Shown in pieces: positions 37,907 through 47,512 of a stretch of 64,000 bases of DNA. Below the pieces are notes generated by a model. It worked only from the letters and a program-made list of their open reading frames with translations, did not search any database and was not told where the DNA came from. The stretch lies in assembly GCA_016722655.1 (NCBI GenBank), contig JADKIR010000004.1:806001-870000 (forward strand), in the 5' to 3' direction. Each line of letters opens with the position of its first letter. Position 1 is the stretch's first letter. A program made the position numbers and the translations under genes. This DNA is from Cytophagaceae bacterium. GTDB taxonomy: Bacteria; Bacteroidota; Bacteroidia; Cytophagales; Spirosomataceae.

Positions 37907-40009
37907 TTGATAAAAATTTTCAAAATATCAGTAATAGTGATGGGATTCGGTTTTTTTATCCCGGATTCCCAAGCCCAGGGCTTATGTATTGACCCTGCTT
38001 ATGAAGCTGGTAATTTTGATTTAAACTCAACTACGGTTTGTCTTCCCGGCATTGTGAGTATCACTGACCAGTCAGGAGGTACCGATATCAAATATATTTT
38101 TGACTATCAAAACCAAAACCTCGAAGAAGCTCTATCTCAGGCACAGGCAAGCACGACATTTGATTATTCATCCATTGCAGTAAAACCTAAAACCTTTACT
38201 GTTATGCAAATAGGCAAAAAAAATGGAAAAACTATGATTGCGTGTAAAAAGATAAATGCTAAAAAAGGAAATAGTGTAGTTTATGGTTATTCTATCTGCA
38301 ATATAGGTAATTTAGAAATTAATATCCCGGTTGACCCCATAAATGACTATGACAAATATAAGGTGACAATTTTCAATCCATTTACCGTGATTGATTTTCA
38401 AAAAAATGATATTCCGAAAAAATTGAATTTCGTGATTGGATTAAACACAAGATTTAAAATTGAAGGAATTTATAATGACGCCTCTAAAAACTGCAATGGA
38501 AATATAGATGAAGAAATTTTGCCATTCCCAAATTTCACCGGGATGGACTACCCTTTTAATCCAAATATTGATGAAATCGAGCTAACCAGCCTTGACAAAG
38601 CCAGGTTAACTTTTTCAGGCCCAACCATTAATGATAACGACCCAGATAAATTATTTAATTTGTATAAGTATGTAAAAGGAAGCCCAATTACATATACACC
38701 AGCAATTAAAGATATAAAGCCCGGGAATTATGAGATTACCATAGATAATAATAGTCTTTCCTATTGTTTTTTTGTTCAGAGAGAAAAGAATAGCTGTAAT
38801 TTAAAGGAAAGGTCAGCGGAGATTTGTACTAATCCAATTAATCCTGTAACTGGTATTTCATTCACCCCTCCTTCAAGAATAAATCTTTCCTGGGAAAAGT
38901 ACCCTAACACAATTTTTGGTCAGGTAAGTACACCGCCTTACAGTTTCAACCACACCCAGAAAATTCAAAAAATTGAAAGAAAAATACAGCAAAACAATAT
39001 TCCAGTTGGTGCCTTCAGTACACAATATTCTGATCTGTCTGTCAATTGTAAAAATGAATATTGTTACAGAATTGTTAGAGAAGTTTCAGGTTTTTACAAC
39101 CCACAAACTTCCGGCAATTTTTTCCCTTTAAAGTTCAAAAGCAAAAGTATTTCTAATCAGGTATGTTTTGATGGCTCGAAACAAAAACCAGTGCCAATAA
39201 CTGACCTTTGGGTAGATACTGAGCCAACAAATCAAAACCGTATTTTTTTTAAAAGTAATACTACCTGGCCTCTGGCGAAATCCAAATTTTATTTGTTAAA
39301 ACAAAATAATGGAAACTATAAGATTATAGATAGCACACTTAATAATAGTATCTTTAACATTCAGGATGATGAGCTTGTAACAAAATCTGAATCCTATAAA
39401 ATCCAATACAAGGATATATGTAATGCCCTTTCTGATGAGTCACCAGAAGTGGCCTCAATCTTTCTCAAATCAGAAGACAATCAGGAAATTGAGTGGACAA
39501 ATACCATTCCTTTCAGCCAGAATAATATCCAAAACTATAATATTTTATTTTTAGACGAAAACACTTTAAATATCACTGACTCAGTATCTCAGCCATCTAA
39601 TTTGCAAACTTATGTGCCTGATATTTCCAGATATGAGTCAAAAGCTCCACTGAGGCTTTCAGCTGTTTCGGGTACCGTACCCCCAAGATATTCCCATACC
39701 AACACAATCACAATTCCCATTTTTCAAAGGATCTCGCTACCAAATGTCTTTACCCCAAATGGAGATGGAAAAAATGACACCCTTAAAATTATTGGGGGGA
39801 TATATAATAAAAATGTAATTTCTTTTAAAATGGAAATCTTTGATCGATTTGGATCGACAATTTATTCTTTTGACGAAAATAACCCAATTTGGGATGGACG
39901 AGTAAACAAAAAAATCCTCACTATCGGTATTTATTTTTACCGCATTTATGCAAAATTTAAAAACGGTGAAATCATGACAAAAAACGGAATGCTCGAAATA
40001 TTGCACTAA
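37907..40009 (+). CDS. Secreted protein with gliding motility-associated C-terminal domain
   Basis: 700 residues if it starts at TTG 37907; no ATG precedes the signal peptide (IKIFKISVIVMGFGFFIPDS, then QAQG), and an internal ATG at 37940 would halve it, so TTG is preferred. The N-terminal half has PKD/Ig-like beta-rich sequence, the middle includes a fibronectin-like pattern around 'ISFTPPSRINLSWEKYPN', and the end is a type B sorting domain ('LPNVFTPNGDGKNDTLKI', 'MEIFDRFGSTIYSFDE', 'PIWDGRVNK'). Expected T9SS cargo carried to the cell surface. Unlike 29982 it has no PorP/SprF gene beside it. Role unknown. Confidence 0.85.
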   Translation: MIKIFKISVIVMGFGFFIPDSQAQGLCIDPAYEAGNFDLNSTTVCLPGIVSITDQSGGTDIKYIFDYQNQNLEEALSQAQASTTFDYSSIAVKPKTFTVMQIGKKNGKTMIACKKINAKKGNSVVYGYSICNIGNLEINIPVDPINDYDKYKVTIFNPFTVIDFQKNDIPKKLNFVIGLNTRFKIEGIYNDASKNCNGNIDEEILPFPNFTGMDYPFNPNIDEIELTSLDKARLTFSGPTINDNDPDKLFNLYKYVKGSPITYTPAIKDIKPGNYEITIDNNSLSYCFFVQREKNSCNLKERSAEICTNPINPVTGISFTPPSRINLSWEKYPNTIFGQVSTPPYSFNHTQKIQKIERKIQQNNIPVGAFSTQYSDLSVNCKNEYCYRIVREVSGFYNPQTSGNFFPLKFKSKSISNQVCFDGSKQKPVPITDLWVDTEPTNQNRIFFKSNTTWPLAKSKFYLLKQNNGNYKIIDSTLNNSIFNIQDDELVTKSESYKIQYKDICNALSDESPEVASIFLKSEDNQEIEWTNTIPFSQNNIQNYNILFLDENTLNITDSVSQPSNLQTYVPDISRYESKAPLRLSAVSGTVPPRYSHTNTITIPIFQRISLPNVFTPNGDGKNDTLKIIGGIYNKNVISFKMEIFDRFGSTIYSFDENNPIWDGRVNKKILTIGIYFYRIYAKFKNGEIMTKNGMLEILH

Positions 40010-40075
40010 GCACCCTAAGTTTATCCCCTAATTCTAATCAAAATTTACGACCTTTGTGCCCGGAATAATTAGAAT

Positions 40076-41383
40076 ATGAAAGCAAAAGGCAATAAAAAAT
40101 CGAAAATCAATATAGTTACTTTGGGGTGTTCCAAAAATTTGGTTGACTCTGAAGTACTTTTTACCCAACTCAAAGGCAACGGAATGGACGTAAGCCATGA
40201 GTCAGAAAAAGATGATTCTCAGATTGTAGTAATCAATACTTGCGGATTTATCGATAACGCCAAGCAGGAAAGCATTGACACCATCCTTCGATATGTTGAA
40301 GCCAAAGAAGCCGGCCATGTTGAGAAGGTTTACGTTACCGGCTGTCTTTCGCATCGTTACAAAGACGACCTCGAAAAAGAAATACCTCAAGTTGACTCCT
40401 GGTTTGGCACAAATGAGCTTCCAAGATTGCTTAAAACACTTAAAGCAGACTATAAACATGAACTTGTAGGCGAAAGACTTTTAACCACACCTTCTCATTT
40501 TGCTTATCTTAAAATCGCTGAAGGATGTGACCGTCCTTGTAGCTTCTGTGCCATACCTCTCATGCGTGGAAAGCACGAATCACGTCCGATGGATGAATTG
40601 GTGCTAACTGCAAAAAATTTGGCAGCAAAAGGCACTAAAGAACTAATTTTGATAGCTCAGGATCTCACTTATTATGGTCTGGATATTTACAAAAAAAGAA
40701 ATCTTTCAGAGCTTCTGGATAAACTCTCAGATGTAGAAGGCATTGATTGGATCAGACTACAATACGCCTACCCTTCCGGTTTCCCGATGGACATTTTGGA
40801 TATAATGGCCAAAAAACCTAATATCTGCAATTACCTTGACATGCCCCTTCAACATGGCTCCAGCGAAATGTTGAAATTAATGCGAAGAGGGATAGACCGC
40901 CCGAAAACCGAAGATTTATTAGCAAAAATCAGGGACAAAGTTCCTGAAATTGCCATCCGTACTACTTTGATAACAGGGCATCCTGGCGAAACTGAGGAGA
41001 TGTTTGAAGAGATGTATGATTTTGTGCAAAAACAAAGGTTTGACCGTCTGGGAGTTTTCCAATACAGCCACGAAGAACAAACCCACTCCTACACTATGCC
41101 TGACGATATTTCAGACGAAATAAAACAAGAACGTACCGACATAATCATGGAACTTCAACAGGGGATATCGGAAGAACTCAACCAGAAAAAAATCGGGAAC
41201 ACATTCAAAGTGCTTTTTGATCGTAAAGAAAGCGGACATTTTATTGGCCGTACTGAATTTGACTCTCCCGAAGTTGACAACGAAGTGCTCATACCAGCTT
41301 CACAATATGTAAGAGTTGGGGACTTTGCAAATGTAAAAATCACTTCAGCTACTGAATTTGACCTGTTTGGCGAACTCGTCTAA
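40076..41383 (+). CDS. rimO: Ribosomal protein S12 methylthiotransferase RimO
   Basis: 435 residues. Radical SAM enzyme that adds a methylthio group to an Asp of ribosomal protein S12. The N-terminal UPF0004 domain keeps its cluster cysteines Cys18 (TLGCSKNLVDSE, the RimO rather than MiaB form), Cys56 (NTCGF) and Cys90 (TGCLS). The radical SAM motif C-x3-C-x2-C is Cys151, Cys155 and Cys158 (EGCDRPCSFCAIP). The C-terminal TRAM domain ends 'VKITSATEFDLFGELV'. Length is normal. Confidence 0.96.
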   Translation: MKAKGNKKSKINIVTLGCSKNLVDSEVLFTQLKGNGMDVSHESEKDDSQIVVINTCGFIDNAKQESIDTILRYVEAKEAGHVEKVYVTGCLSHRYKDDLEKEIPQVDSWFGTNELPRLLKTLKADYKHELVGERLLTTPSHFAYLKIAEGCDRPCSFCAIPLMRGKHESRPMDELVLTAKNLAAKGTKELILIAQDLTYYGLDIYKKRNLSELLDKLSDVEGIDWIRLQYAYPSGFPMDILDIMAKKPNICNYLDMPLQHGSSEMLKLMRRGIDRPKTEDLLAKIRDKVPEIAIRTTLITGHPGETEEMFEEMYDFVQKQRFDRLGVFQYSHEEQTHSYTMPDDISDEIKQERTDIIMELQQGISEELNQKKIGNTFKVLFDRKESGHFIGRTEFDSPEVDNEVLIPASQYVRVGDFANVKITSATEFDLFGELV

Positions 41384-41489
41384 TTGTTTTTAGGCCGAAA
41401 GTTTTTCCATCATTTTGATAAAATAACCATTTGATACATTCAAAAATTTGAATTTTGGAATGTAACTTGTGCCTAAAACTCATCATTAC

Positions 41490-43034
41490 ATGAAAAAACT
41501 TCTCCTTTTTATCTTTCTTCTTCTCTTTTTTCAAAATGTTAATGCCCAATTAAGTGAAAAAGAGATTGATGATCTTGTAAACAAAACTCTTAATGCATTT
41601 GATGTTCCCGGAATCGAAGTCGGAATTGTAAAAGACGGAAAACTGATTCACGCCAAAGGTTATGGGCTGAGATCGCTCAAAACCAGGCAAAAAGTGGATG
41701 AAAACACCCTATATGGTATCGCATCCAATTCAAAGGCATTTACTGCTGCGGCCCTAGGAATGTTAATTGAAGAGAACAAACTCACCTGGGATACCCCTGT
41801 TTCGGATATTATTCCCGAATTCAAAATGCATGATCCTTATGTAACAGCCCAGTTTACAGTTCGTGACCTTTTGACCCATCGTAGTGGCCTTGGTTTAGGT
41901 GCAGGTGACCTTATGTTTTGGCCTGATTCCAATACTTTCACTAAAAAAGAAATCATACATAACCTGAGGTTTCTGAAACCCGTGAGTTCATTCCGCACAA
42001 AATATGACTATGATAATCTTATGTATATTGTAGCCGGAGAGATTGTTGCCAGAGTAAGCGGAATAAGTTGGGAAGAGTTTATCCAAAAAAGAATTTTTGA
42101 CCCTCTGGAAATCAAAAATTCGGCACCATCATATCATTTATTAAAAAACAAAACCAATGTGATAGACCCTCATGCTGTAGTAAATGGCAAAGTTCAGGTT
42201 ATCAGGCGTGACTGGAGCCAAAACGCCAATGCTGCAGGCGGAATATATGCTTCAGTAAGCGATATGAGCAAATGGATGCAGGTACTTCTAACTAAAGGAA
42301 AATATGGCTCAAACCTTGAAAAGAAATTATTTTCTGAAAAAACTCTGGATGAATTATGGACACCCCAAACCATTATTCCTGTTAAAAATCCCGGTACTTA
42401 CAATACTCATTTCAGTGCTTATGGCCTGGGCTGGTTCCTTTCTGATGTAAAAGGGTACAAACAGGCAACTCATACTGGTGGATTGGCAGGAATTGTAACC
42501 CAGACTACCCTTATTCCTGAACTTAATCTGGCCATAATGGTTTATACGAACCAACAGGTGGGAGCTGCTTTTAATGCAATAACTAACACAATAAAAGACA
42601 GTTATTTGGGCGTAAAAGGTATAGATAGGCTTTCAGAGCAACTCAAACGATATCAGGATGCTGTAAAAGAAGCTGACCAGATTACATCAGAAGTTGCAAA
42701 CAGTATTAAAACTAATACATTAAACCCTGAGGCAAATAAAGCAATTTTAGGAACTTACTCCGACAATTGGTTTGGAGATGCCGTGATTTCAGAAAAAAAC
42801 GGGCAACTGTATTTTGAATCCCAAAAGTCATTGATGCTTCATGGGCCTGTATATCATTTAAAAAGCAATACTTACATAGTAAAATGGGTTGAACGCAGCT
42901 TTGACGCGGATGCTTATCTTATGTTTACTTTAGACAAAGATGGAAAAGGACAATCATTCAGGATGAAGGCTATCTCGCCAATGACCGACTTTAGTTTTGA
43001 TTTTCAGGATCTTGATTTTAATCGGATTCCATAG
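41490..43034 (+). CDS. Serine hydrolase (class C beta-lactamase/penicillin-binding fold)
   Basis: About 514 residues from the ATG at 41490, which opens directly on a signal peptide (MKKLLLFIFLLLFFQNVNAQ). The serine active site is complete: S-x-x-K in 'IASNSKAFTAAALG', Y-x-N in 'KYDYDNLMYIVAGE' and the KTG-like 'THTGGLAGIV'. A C-terminal DUF3471-like beta domain follows (about 400 onwards). This architecture is common in Bacteroidota; members hydrolyse esters, D-peptides or beta-lactams and the substrate cannot be read. Periplasmic. Ends at a bidirectional terminator. Confidence 0.88.
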   Translation: MKKLLLFIFLLLFFQNVNAQLSEKEIDDLVNKTLNAFDVPGIEVGIVKDGKLIHAKGYGLRSLKTRQKVDENTLYGIASNSKAFTAAALGMLIEENKLTWDTPVSDIIPEFKMHDPYVTAQFTVRDLLTHRSGLGLGAGDLMFWPDSNTFTKKEIIHNLRFLKPVSSFRTKYDYDNLMYIVAGEIVARVSGISWEEFIQKRIFDPLEIKNSAPSYHLLKNKTNVIDPHAVVNGKVQVIRRDWSQNANAAGGIYASVSDMSKWMQVLLTKGKYGSNLEKKLFSEKTLDELWTPQTIIPVKNPGTYNTHFSAYGLGWFLSDVKGYKQATHTGGLAGIVTQTTLIPELNLAIMVYTNQQVGAAFNAITNTIKDSYLGVKGIDRLSEQLKRYQDAVKEADQITSEVANSIKTNTLNPEANKAILGTYSDNWFGDAVISEKNGQLYFESQKSLMLHGPVYHLKSNTYIVKWVERSFDADAYLMFTLDKDGKGQSFRMKAISPMTDFSFDFQDLDFNRIP

Positions 43035-43060
43035 AAAAAGGGGCATTCCGCCCCTTTTTC
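43035..43060. terminator. Bidirectional terminator
   Basis: Stem AAAAAGGGGC/GCCCCTTTTT with a 5-base loop and further T residues, between the convergent serine hydrolase and outer-membrane protein genes. Confidence 0.85.
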
Positions 43061-43081
43061 TTTATTTTTCCTAAAATTTTC

Positions 43082-44404
43082 TTATCGCAAATACATTGGA
43101 AAACGTGTAAACCTTAAACCTATTCCAAAATCAAGACGGTTAAGATTAATATGATTATTTTTTTCAAGAGTCTTTACTCCATTTGCATCCCCCAAATTAA
43201 GCTTAGTTATCTGCCCGTAATTGTAACCTGCCTCAAGGCTCAAAATTATATCTCTTCCAAAAATATCATTTCCCAACAAAAAGTCAAGACCCAACGTAGC
43301 TGCACCGCCAAAACTATTTCCGGTAAACTTAAAATTGGACTTGTTGGTCATTCCCTTATCAGAATAAAAATACATACCCGGACTAGCCGTTAACACCACA
43401 AATGTTTTGAAGTCAATACTTTTTCTTACCAAGAAAGTTGGTCCAATAAATTTGTGCGAAACCTTATTTGAAAGTTCCCCTTTAGTAATAGCCTCTCCAG
43501 TAAATAGATTTGGATAATCGAGGCCATCAGATGAATTGTTTGAATTGTAGTTTGTAAAAGTTAAACCTAATCCAACATTATCTTTAAAAAAATAGGCAGC
43601 ATCTGCTCCGTACATATATCCCCTTAGTAGTTTTTCTTTGTATAAATCATAAGGGTCTGTTCCTGATTTACCCATTATATTCCCTAATCCACCTTTTATT
43701 CCTATTCTGAAGTTCATGAAATTTTTAAACTCCGATTCCGGTGCGGGTTCATTGAAAACTGTACTTTCTCTGGGTTTAATTTCTCTTTTTGACAAGTCCT
43801 TACTGGAAACTTCTACTTTTTTTGATTCTGCTTTCTTTTCTACAGTCCTAGTATCAGCTATTTTGTCAGATTGGTTTTTTTCAACCTCTTTAGTTTCTTT
43901 CTTTTTTTCGGGCTCTTGATTTGCGACTTCAGTAGGCTTAATTTCGTTCGCTGTAGGGTTGTTAGTTTTTGGAGGATTAATGTTTTTGTTATTTACCTTT
44001 TCTGGTTCCGGTTTTGTCTCTTGTTTTTTTTCAGGTTCTTTTTTTTCTGTTACAACCTGTTTTTTGGCGGGCTCAACTTTGGGCTATTCCTTTTGCCTTG
44101 TGTCAATTCTGGGACCAGTTTCTGCACCAGTAGGTTTAGTAATCATTTTATCATTTTTCAATACATCTGTCGAATAGTAATTGTACTTAAACGAACTAAC
44201 CAGATTCTTGAAAATCTCATTTCTTAAAATTTTATTTTTTGCACCGAGATAGGCATAAATAAATCTGGTGGGTGTTTCATCTAAAATTTTACACCTAATT
44301 TCCTCTCCTGCCTGCGTAACAATGAGGTCACGTTGCCCGTAACTTTTTGAAAAGCTAAGTACAAAAATAAAAACCGTAATAATCCCTTTTAAATATTTTG
44401 CCAT
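43082..44404 (-). pseudogene. Outer-membrane beta-barrel protein gene interrupted by an in-frame amber codon
   Basis: One continuous frame runs from ATG 44404 to the stop at 43082 except for a single TAG at 44084-44086. Before it: signal peptide (MAKYLKGIITVFIFVLSFSK...YG) and a small domain 'LIVTQAGEEIRCKILDETPT'. After it, still in the same frame: a Lys/Glu/Pro-rich linker of about 110 residues starting 'PKVEPAKKQVVTEKKEPEKK', then a beta-barrel ('NFRIGIKGGLGNIMGKSG' to 'FGIGLRFTRFPMYLR'). The barrel without the signal peptide could not reach the outer membrane, so the gene is probably inactivated, or the stop is suppressed or a sequencing error. An upstream GTG at 44440 is less likely as start. 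Family resembles other unnamed Bacteroidota barrel proteins; role unknown. Confidence 0.8.
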
Positions 44405-44850
44405 TATAAAATTGCGTACGTTAATGAAAAATAATTTCACTCAAATTTTATACAAAATTATGCATTTTATCCCAATCAGATTCTTAAAATACTAGTGCAA
44501 TGAAGCCAAAACCCATAATTTTAATATAACTGTGCAAAAATTATACCGATATGACCCGATTTAAATAAAAAATAATAAATGTGAACCATGATACCTGCAT
44601 GCCCGAATCAGGAATTCATTCCACTTTCTGGAACGATTTTTGCTGTATTTCATTATGAAAATCAACATAATAGTATTTCAATTTTCATAATTCTATTAAA
44701 AAAAATACTGATTTTCAATAATTTTTAAAATAAAATTTGACAATTCAATTTTTATTGTTTTATATTTCGGAAAATTTATTTCTTCTAATTAAAACCCCGG
44801 TAATTACAATATGGTATAAAACTCTACGTTAACTAATTTGAAAATACAAA
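44405..44850. other. AT-rich intergenic region between divergent genes
   Basis: About 446 bases with no credible gene. It must hold the promoters of the barrel gene (-) and the ECF sigma gene (+). A weak -7-like TAATTTG lies at 44834-44840, but no full consensus was found. Confidence 0.5.
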
Positions 44851-45456
44851 ATGGAAAAAATCCTAGTTAACGAAAGTGAGCTTATATCAGCGTATTTGCA
44901 TGGTGATGAAAAGGCGTTCGCCACTCTCGTAAACCGTTACAAGTCTAAAGTTTATACCACTATCTATTTGGTAGTAAAAGATAGTTATGTAGCCGAAGAT
45001 TTAACGCAAGACACTTTTATTAAAGCTATCAAGACCCTGAAAGAAGGAAGGTACAATGAGGAAGGCAAGTTTTTGCCCTGGATTCTTAGAATCGCCCATA
45101 ACCTTTCCATTGACTATTTTCGTAGAGCTAAACGTTATCCTAACGTGGTGTTTGAAGATGGAAACAGCGTTTTTAACTCGCTCAATTTTGCCGAAGACTC
45201 TGTTGAGTCTGCACAGATTCAGAAAGAATCTCATGAGCACCTGAGGAGCCTGATTAAAAAATTGCCGCAGCAACAACGCGAAGTACTGGTTATGAGACAT
45301 TATGAAGATCTCAGTTTTCAGGAAATCGCCGAAGCTACGGGTGTGAGTATCAACACTGCTCTGGGACGTATGCGTTATGCTCTTATCAATCTGAGAAAAT
45401 TGATGAGTAAAACAAAATATGCCTATGACACAAACCTGTACATCAACGCAGAATGA
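44851..45456 (+). CDS. ECF-type RNA polymerase sigma factor
   Basis: 201 residues. Sigma-70 region 2 spans about 15-90 ('AYLHGDEKAFATLVNRYKSK', 'AEDLTQDTFIKAI') and region 4 about 135-190 ('KKLPQQQREVLVMRHYEDLS', 'FQEIAEATGVSINTALGRMR'), with no regions 1 or 3, as in ECF sigma factors of the RpoE/SigW type. A linker with acidic stretches lies between them. A small gene overlapping the 3' end (45419) is the only neighbour in the unit. No transmembrane anti-sigma factor is visible, which is unusual for an ECF group. Confidence 0.92.
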   Translation: MEKILVNESELISAYLHGDEKAFATLVNRYKSKVYTTIYLVVKDSYVAEDLTQDTFIKAIKTLKEGRYNEEGKFLPWILRIAHNLSIDYFRRAKRYPNVVFEDGNSVFNSLNFAEDSVESAQIQKESHEHLRSLIKKLPQQQREVLVMRHYEDLSFQEIAEATGVSINTALGRMRYALINLRKLMSKTKYAYDTNLYINAE

Positions 45457-45661
45457 GATTTTACGTTACATTTATGGCGAAACCTCAAGTTCTGAAAATG
45501 TTTTTATCGAGCAATCTTTGCTAAACGACAACGAGCTTTTGGATTATTATCTTGACAGTCTTGAGCTGAAAGAAGATATGGACAAAATTAGCCTCAGTCC
45601 GAAAGAAAACACGATACAAAACATCATGAATTTCTCAAAATCTTACAGGCCTGTGATTTAA
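45419..45661 (+). CDS. Small acidic protein overlapping the sigma-factor gene
   Basis: 80 residues from ATG 45419 (a second ATG lies two codons later). It overlaps the sigma-factor gene by 38 bases in another frame. Mostly helical and acidic: 'NEILRYIYGETSSSENVFIE', 'DNELLDYYLDSLELKEDMDK'. No membrane segment and no zinc motif of ZAS anti-sigma factors. Position suggests a regulator of the sigma factor, perhaps a soluble anti-sigma-like protein, but the function is not known. Its stop codon lies inside the terminator hairpin. Confidence 0.7.
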   Translation: MPMTQTCTSTQNEILRYIYGETSSSENVFIEQSLLNDNELLDYYLDSLELKEDMDKISLSPKENTIQNIMNFSKSYRPVI

Positions 45662-45678
45662 TCACAGGCTTTTTTTTT
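45649..45678 (+). terminator. Terminator overlapping the end of the small gene
   Basis: Nine-bp stem GCCTGTGAT/ATCACAGGC, 3-base loop, nine T. The last codons and TAA of the 45419 gene (45653-45661) form part of the hairpin. Confidence 0.88.
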
Positions 45679-45680
45679 AT

Positions 45681-47381
45681 TTAGAAAATCATATTTCTTC
45701 TTGCCATGTTTAACCTCAAAGCCACGTAAAATATTGTTTCGGGTTTGGATTGATAAACATCTTTTCTTCTTTGATATACAAAATCAAAAAACAGATTATG
45801 GTATGGCATGAAACTCAGAGCTACTTCATGGTGTTTTAATTGGTTTTTCAATCCCTGTCCAATAAAGTTGTTATAGTCACTACCCCTTCCCACTCGATTA
45901 CTTGTCAAAAGGTTACTTCCATAATTGACAGAGTCTTTGTCATCACCCCGCATAGCATACATGGCTGTAGCAGAAAAAAACAGTTTGGATAATGGTTGAT
46001 ATTTAATTGTCATTATGGATTCTTTAAAATTGGCTCCCAATGGATGGGCCAATGGTGTACTATAATTGACATAATTGGTGTAGGTCGTGAAATGAGAGTA
46101 AATATATGGTCTGGCTCTGTTATGCTCAAACTGAAAATCAAGATTTTCTATGGTAAAAACATCGATATACTTTCCTCCAAGCTGCCAGGAATATTTTTTG
46201 GCCCACCACCCCTCTTTCTTAAATTCTTTTGAATTATACTCATCCAAAAAATATTGTCCGTAAAAGCTAAGCGTTTTAAGTGCGTTTAATTTAAAATCGG
46301 CTCCTACAAATGCATTGTCTGAGCTCCCTATATTTCCTTCGATCCAGCGGTAAAAAATAACAGGATTGAGGTAATTAAATTCAAATCCAAAATCACGCTT
46401 TCCATACATCACTGATTCAAAAAGCCCCAGGTTTAGATTTTTCCCAATATTAAAATTCAGATGATGAAAAGCAAGGTATTTCGGAGGATATGTCAAAAGG
46501 CTGTTCAATGGGTTAGGTATTTGTGTATTGGTCATTTGTCCCAAAATCGACAAATATTGCATTTTACCCAGTTTTAGTTCCGATTTCAATTGTAAATAGG
46601 GCGAGCTGAAATCACTCAATACCATTGACCTTATACCTGATCCAATAAAGTTACGGTCATGACCAAAACTCATGGTCAGGCTTTTCATTGGTTTAAACGT
46701 TATGTAGCCTATAGCTGAAAAAAAGTCAACCTGCAAATTTCTAGTATCTTCGTCTTTTGGCTTTACCAAAGACTGATATGGGTATCCTTTATACAATTTA
46801 TAGAAATTTACGATGTAATTAGGGCTGGCCATTTGATTTTCTGTAATCATGGTATAAAAACCCAGCTTTTTATTTACCCTGCCTCTGATTTCGACCCCTC
46901 GGGTGTTTATAAATAAGTCCTTGGATTTCAGATCGCCTACCTGACTGTCAGAACCATACATAAAATGAAAAATTGGATTGACATGAACGTCAAAGTCATC
47001 ATTTTTATAATAGTAAAAATCTGATTTTTCTTTAAAAAAATGTTTAAATAATCGCCGCTTATTGTTAAAAGTGTCTGCTTCTGCTTCAGGAATATGTTCC
47101 CAACTATCTGCCAATAAATATCTGATATTGGCCAGGTCGACTTTCGAAATATGATTGGTAAAAGATGTATCGTGGCCGGAAAAATATTTCACAATAGCTT
47201 CCCTCGAAAATGGTTTGGCATTATCATGAAACGTATTGCTCAATACTCCCCTTTTCACCTCAAGTCTTTCTATTATTGCAGCCTGATGCGAATCGTTATT
47301 CAAAAAAACACTTTGTGAGAAAGAACGGTTTGAAATCCAAAAACCGGTGAGTAGAATAAATCCAGAGAGTAGTTTTCGCAC
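45681..47381 (-). CDS. Capsule-assembly Wzi / RemB-like outer-membrane barrel
   Basis: 566 residues. Signal peptide (about 1-22), a short N-terminal helical region ('RLEVKRGVLSNTFHDNAKPF') and a long beta-barrel with repeated aromatic strands, including 'MTENQMASPNYIVNFYKLYK', 'SFGHDRNFIGSGIRSMVLSD', 'FEFNYLNPVIFYRWIEGNIG' and 'GWWAKKYSWQLGGKYIDVF'. These fit the Wzi capsule-assembly family, to which I recall the F. johnsoniae gliding protein RemB belonging. Wzi binds surface polysaccharide; RemB supports surface gliding. Which applies here cannot be settled by eye. Confidence 0.72.
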   Translation of the reverse strand: MRKLLSGFILLTGFWISNRSFSQSVFLNNDSHQAAIIERLEVKRGVLSNTFHDNAKPFSREAIVKYFSGHDTSFTNHISKVDLANIRYLLADSWEHIPEAEADTFNNKRRLFKHFFKEKSDFYYYKNDDFDVHVNPIFHFMYGSDSQVGDLKSKDLFINTRGVEIRGRVNKKLGFYTMITENQMASPNYIVNFYKLYKGYPYQSLVKPKDEDTRNLQVDFFSAIGYITFKPMKSLTMSFGHDRNFIGSGIRSMVLSDFSSPYLQLKSELKLGKMQYLSILGQMTNTQIPNPLNSLLTYPPKYLAFHHLNFNIGKNLNLGLFESVMYGKRDFGFEFNYLNPVIFYRWIEGNIGSSDNAFVGADFKLNALKTLSFYGQYFLDEYNSKEFKKEGWWAKKYSWQLGGKYIDVFTIENLDFQFEHNRARPYIYSHFTTYTNYVNYSTPLAHPLGANFKESIMTIKYQPLSKLFFSATAMYAMRGDDKDSVNYGSNLLTSNRVGRGSDYNNFIGQGLKNQLKHHEVALSFMPYHNLFFDFVYQRRKDVYQSKPETIFYVALRLNMARRNMIF

Positions 47382-47512
47382 TTTTTATTTTTTTGTTAAA
47401 AGAAAGGCAAAAGTAAATATTATTTTTCTTTTGAAGGTATTAATTGATAATTTTGGAACAATACTACATAGCATAAGGTTAAAAATACATGTATGTGGTT
47501 AAATAATAAAAT

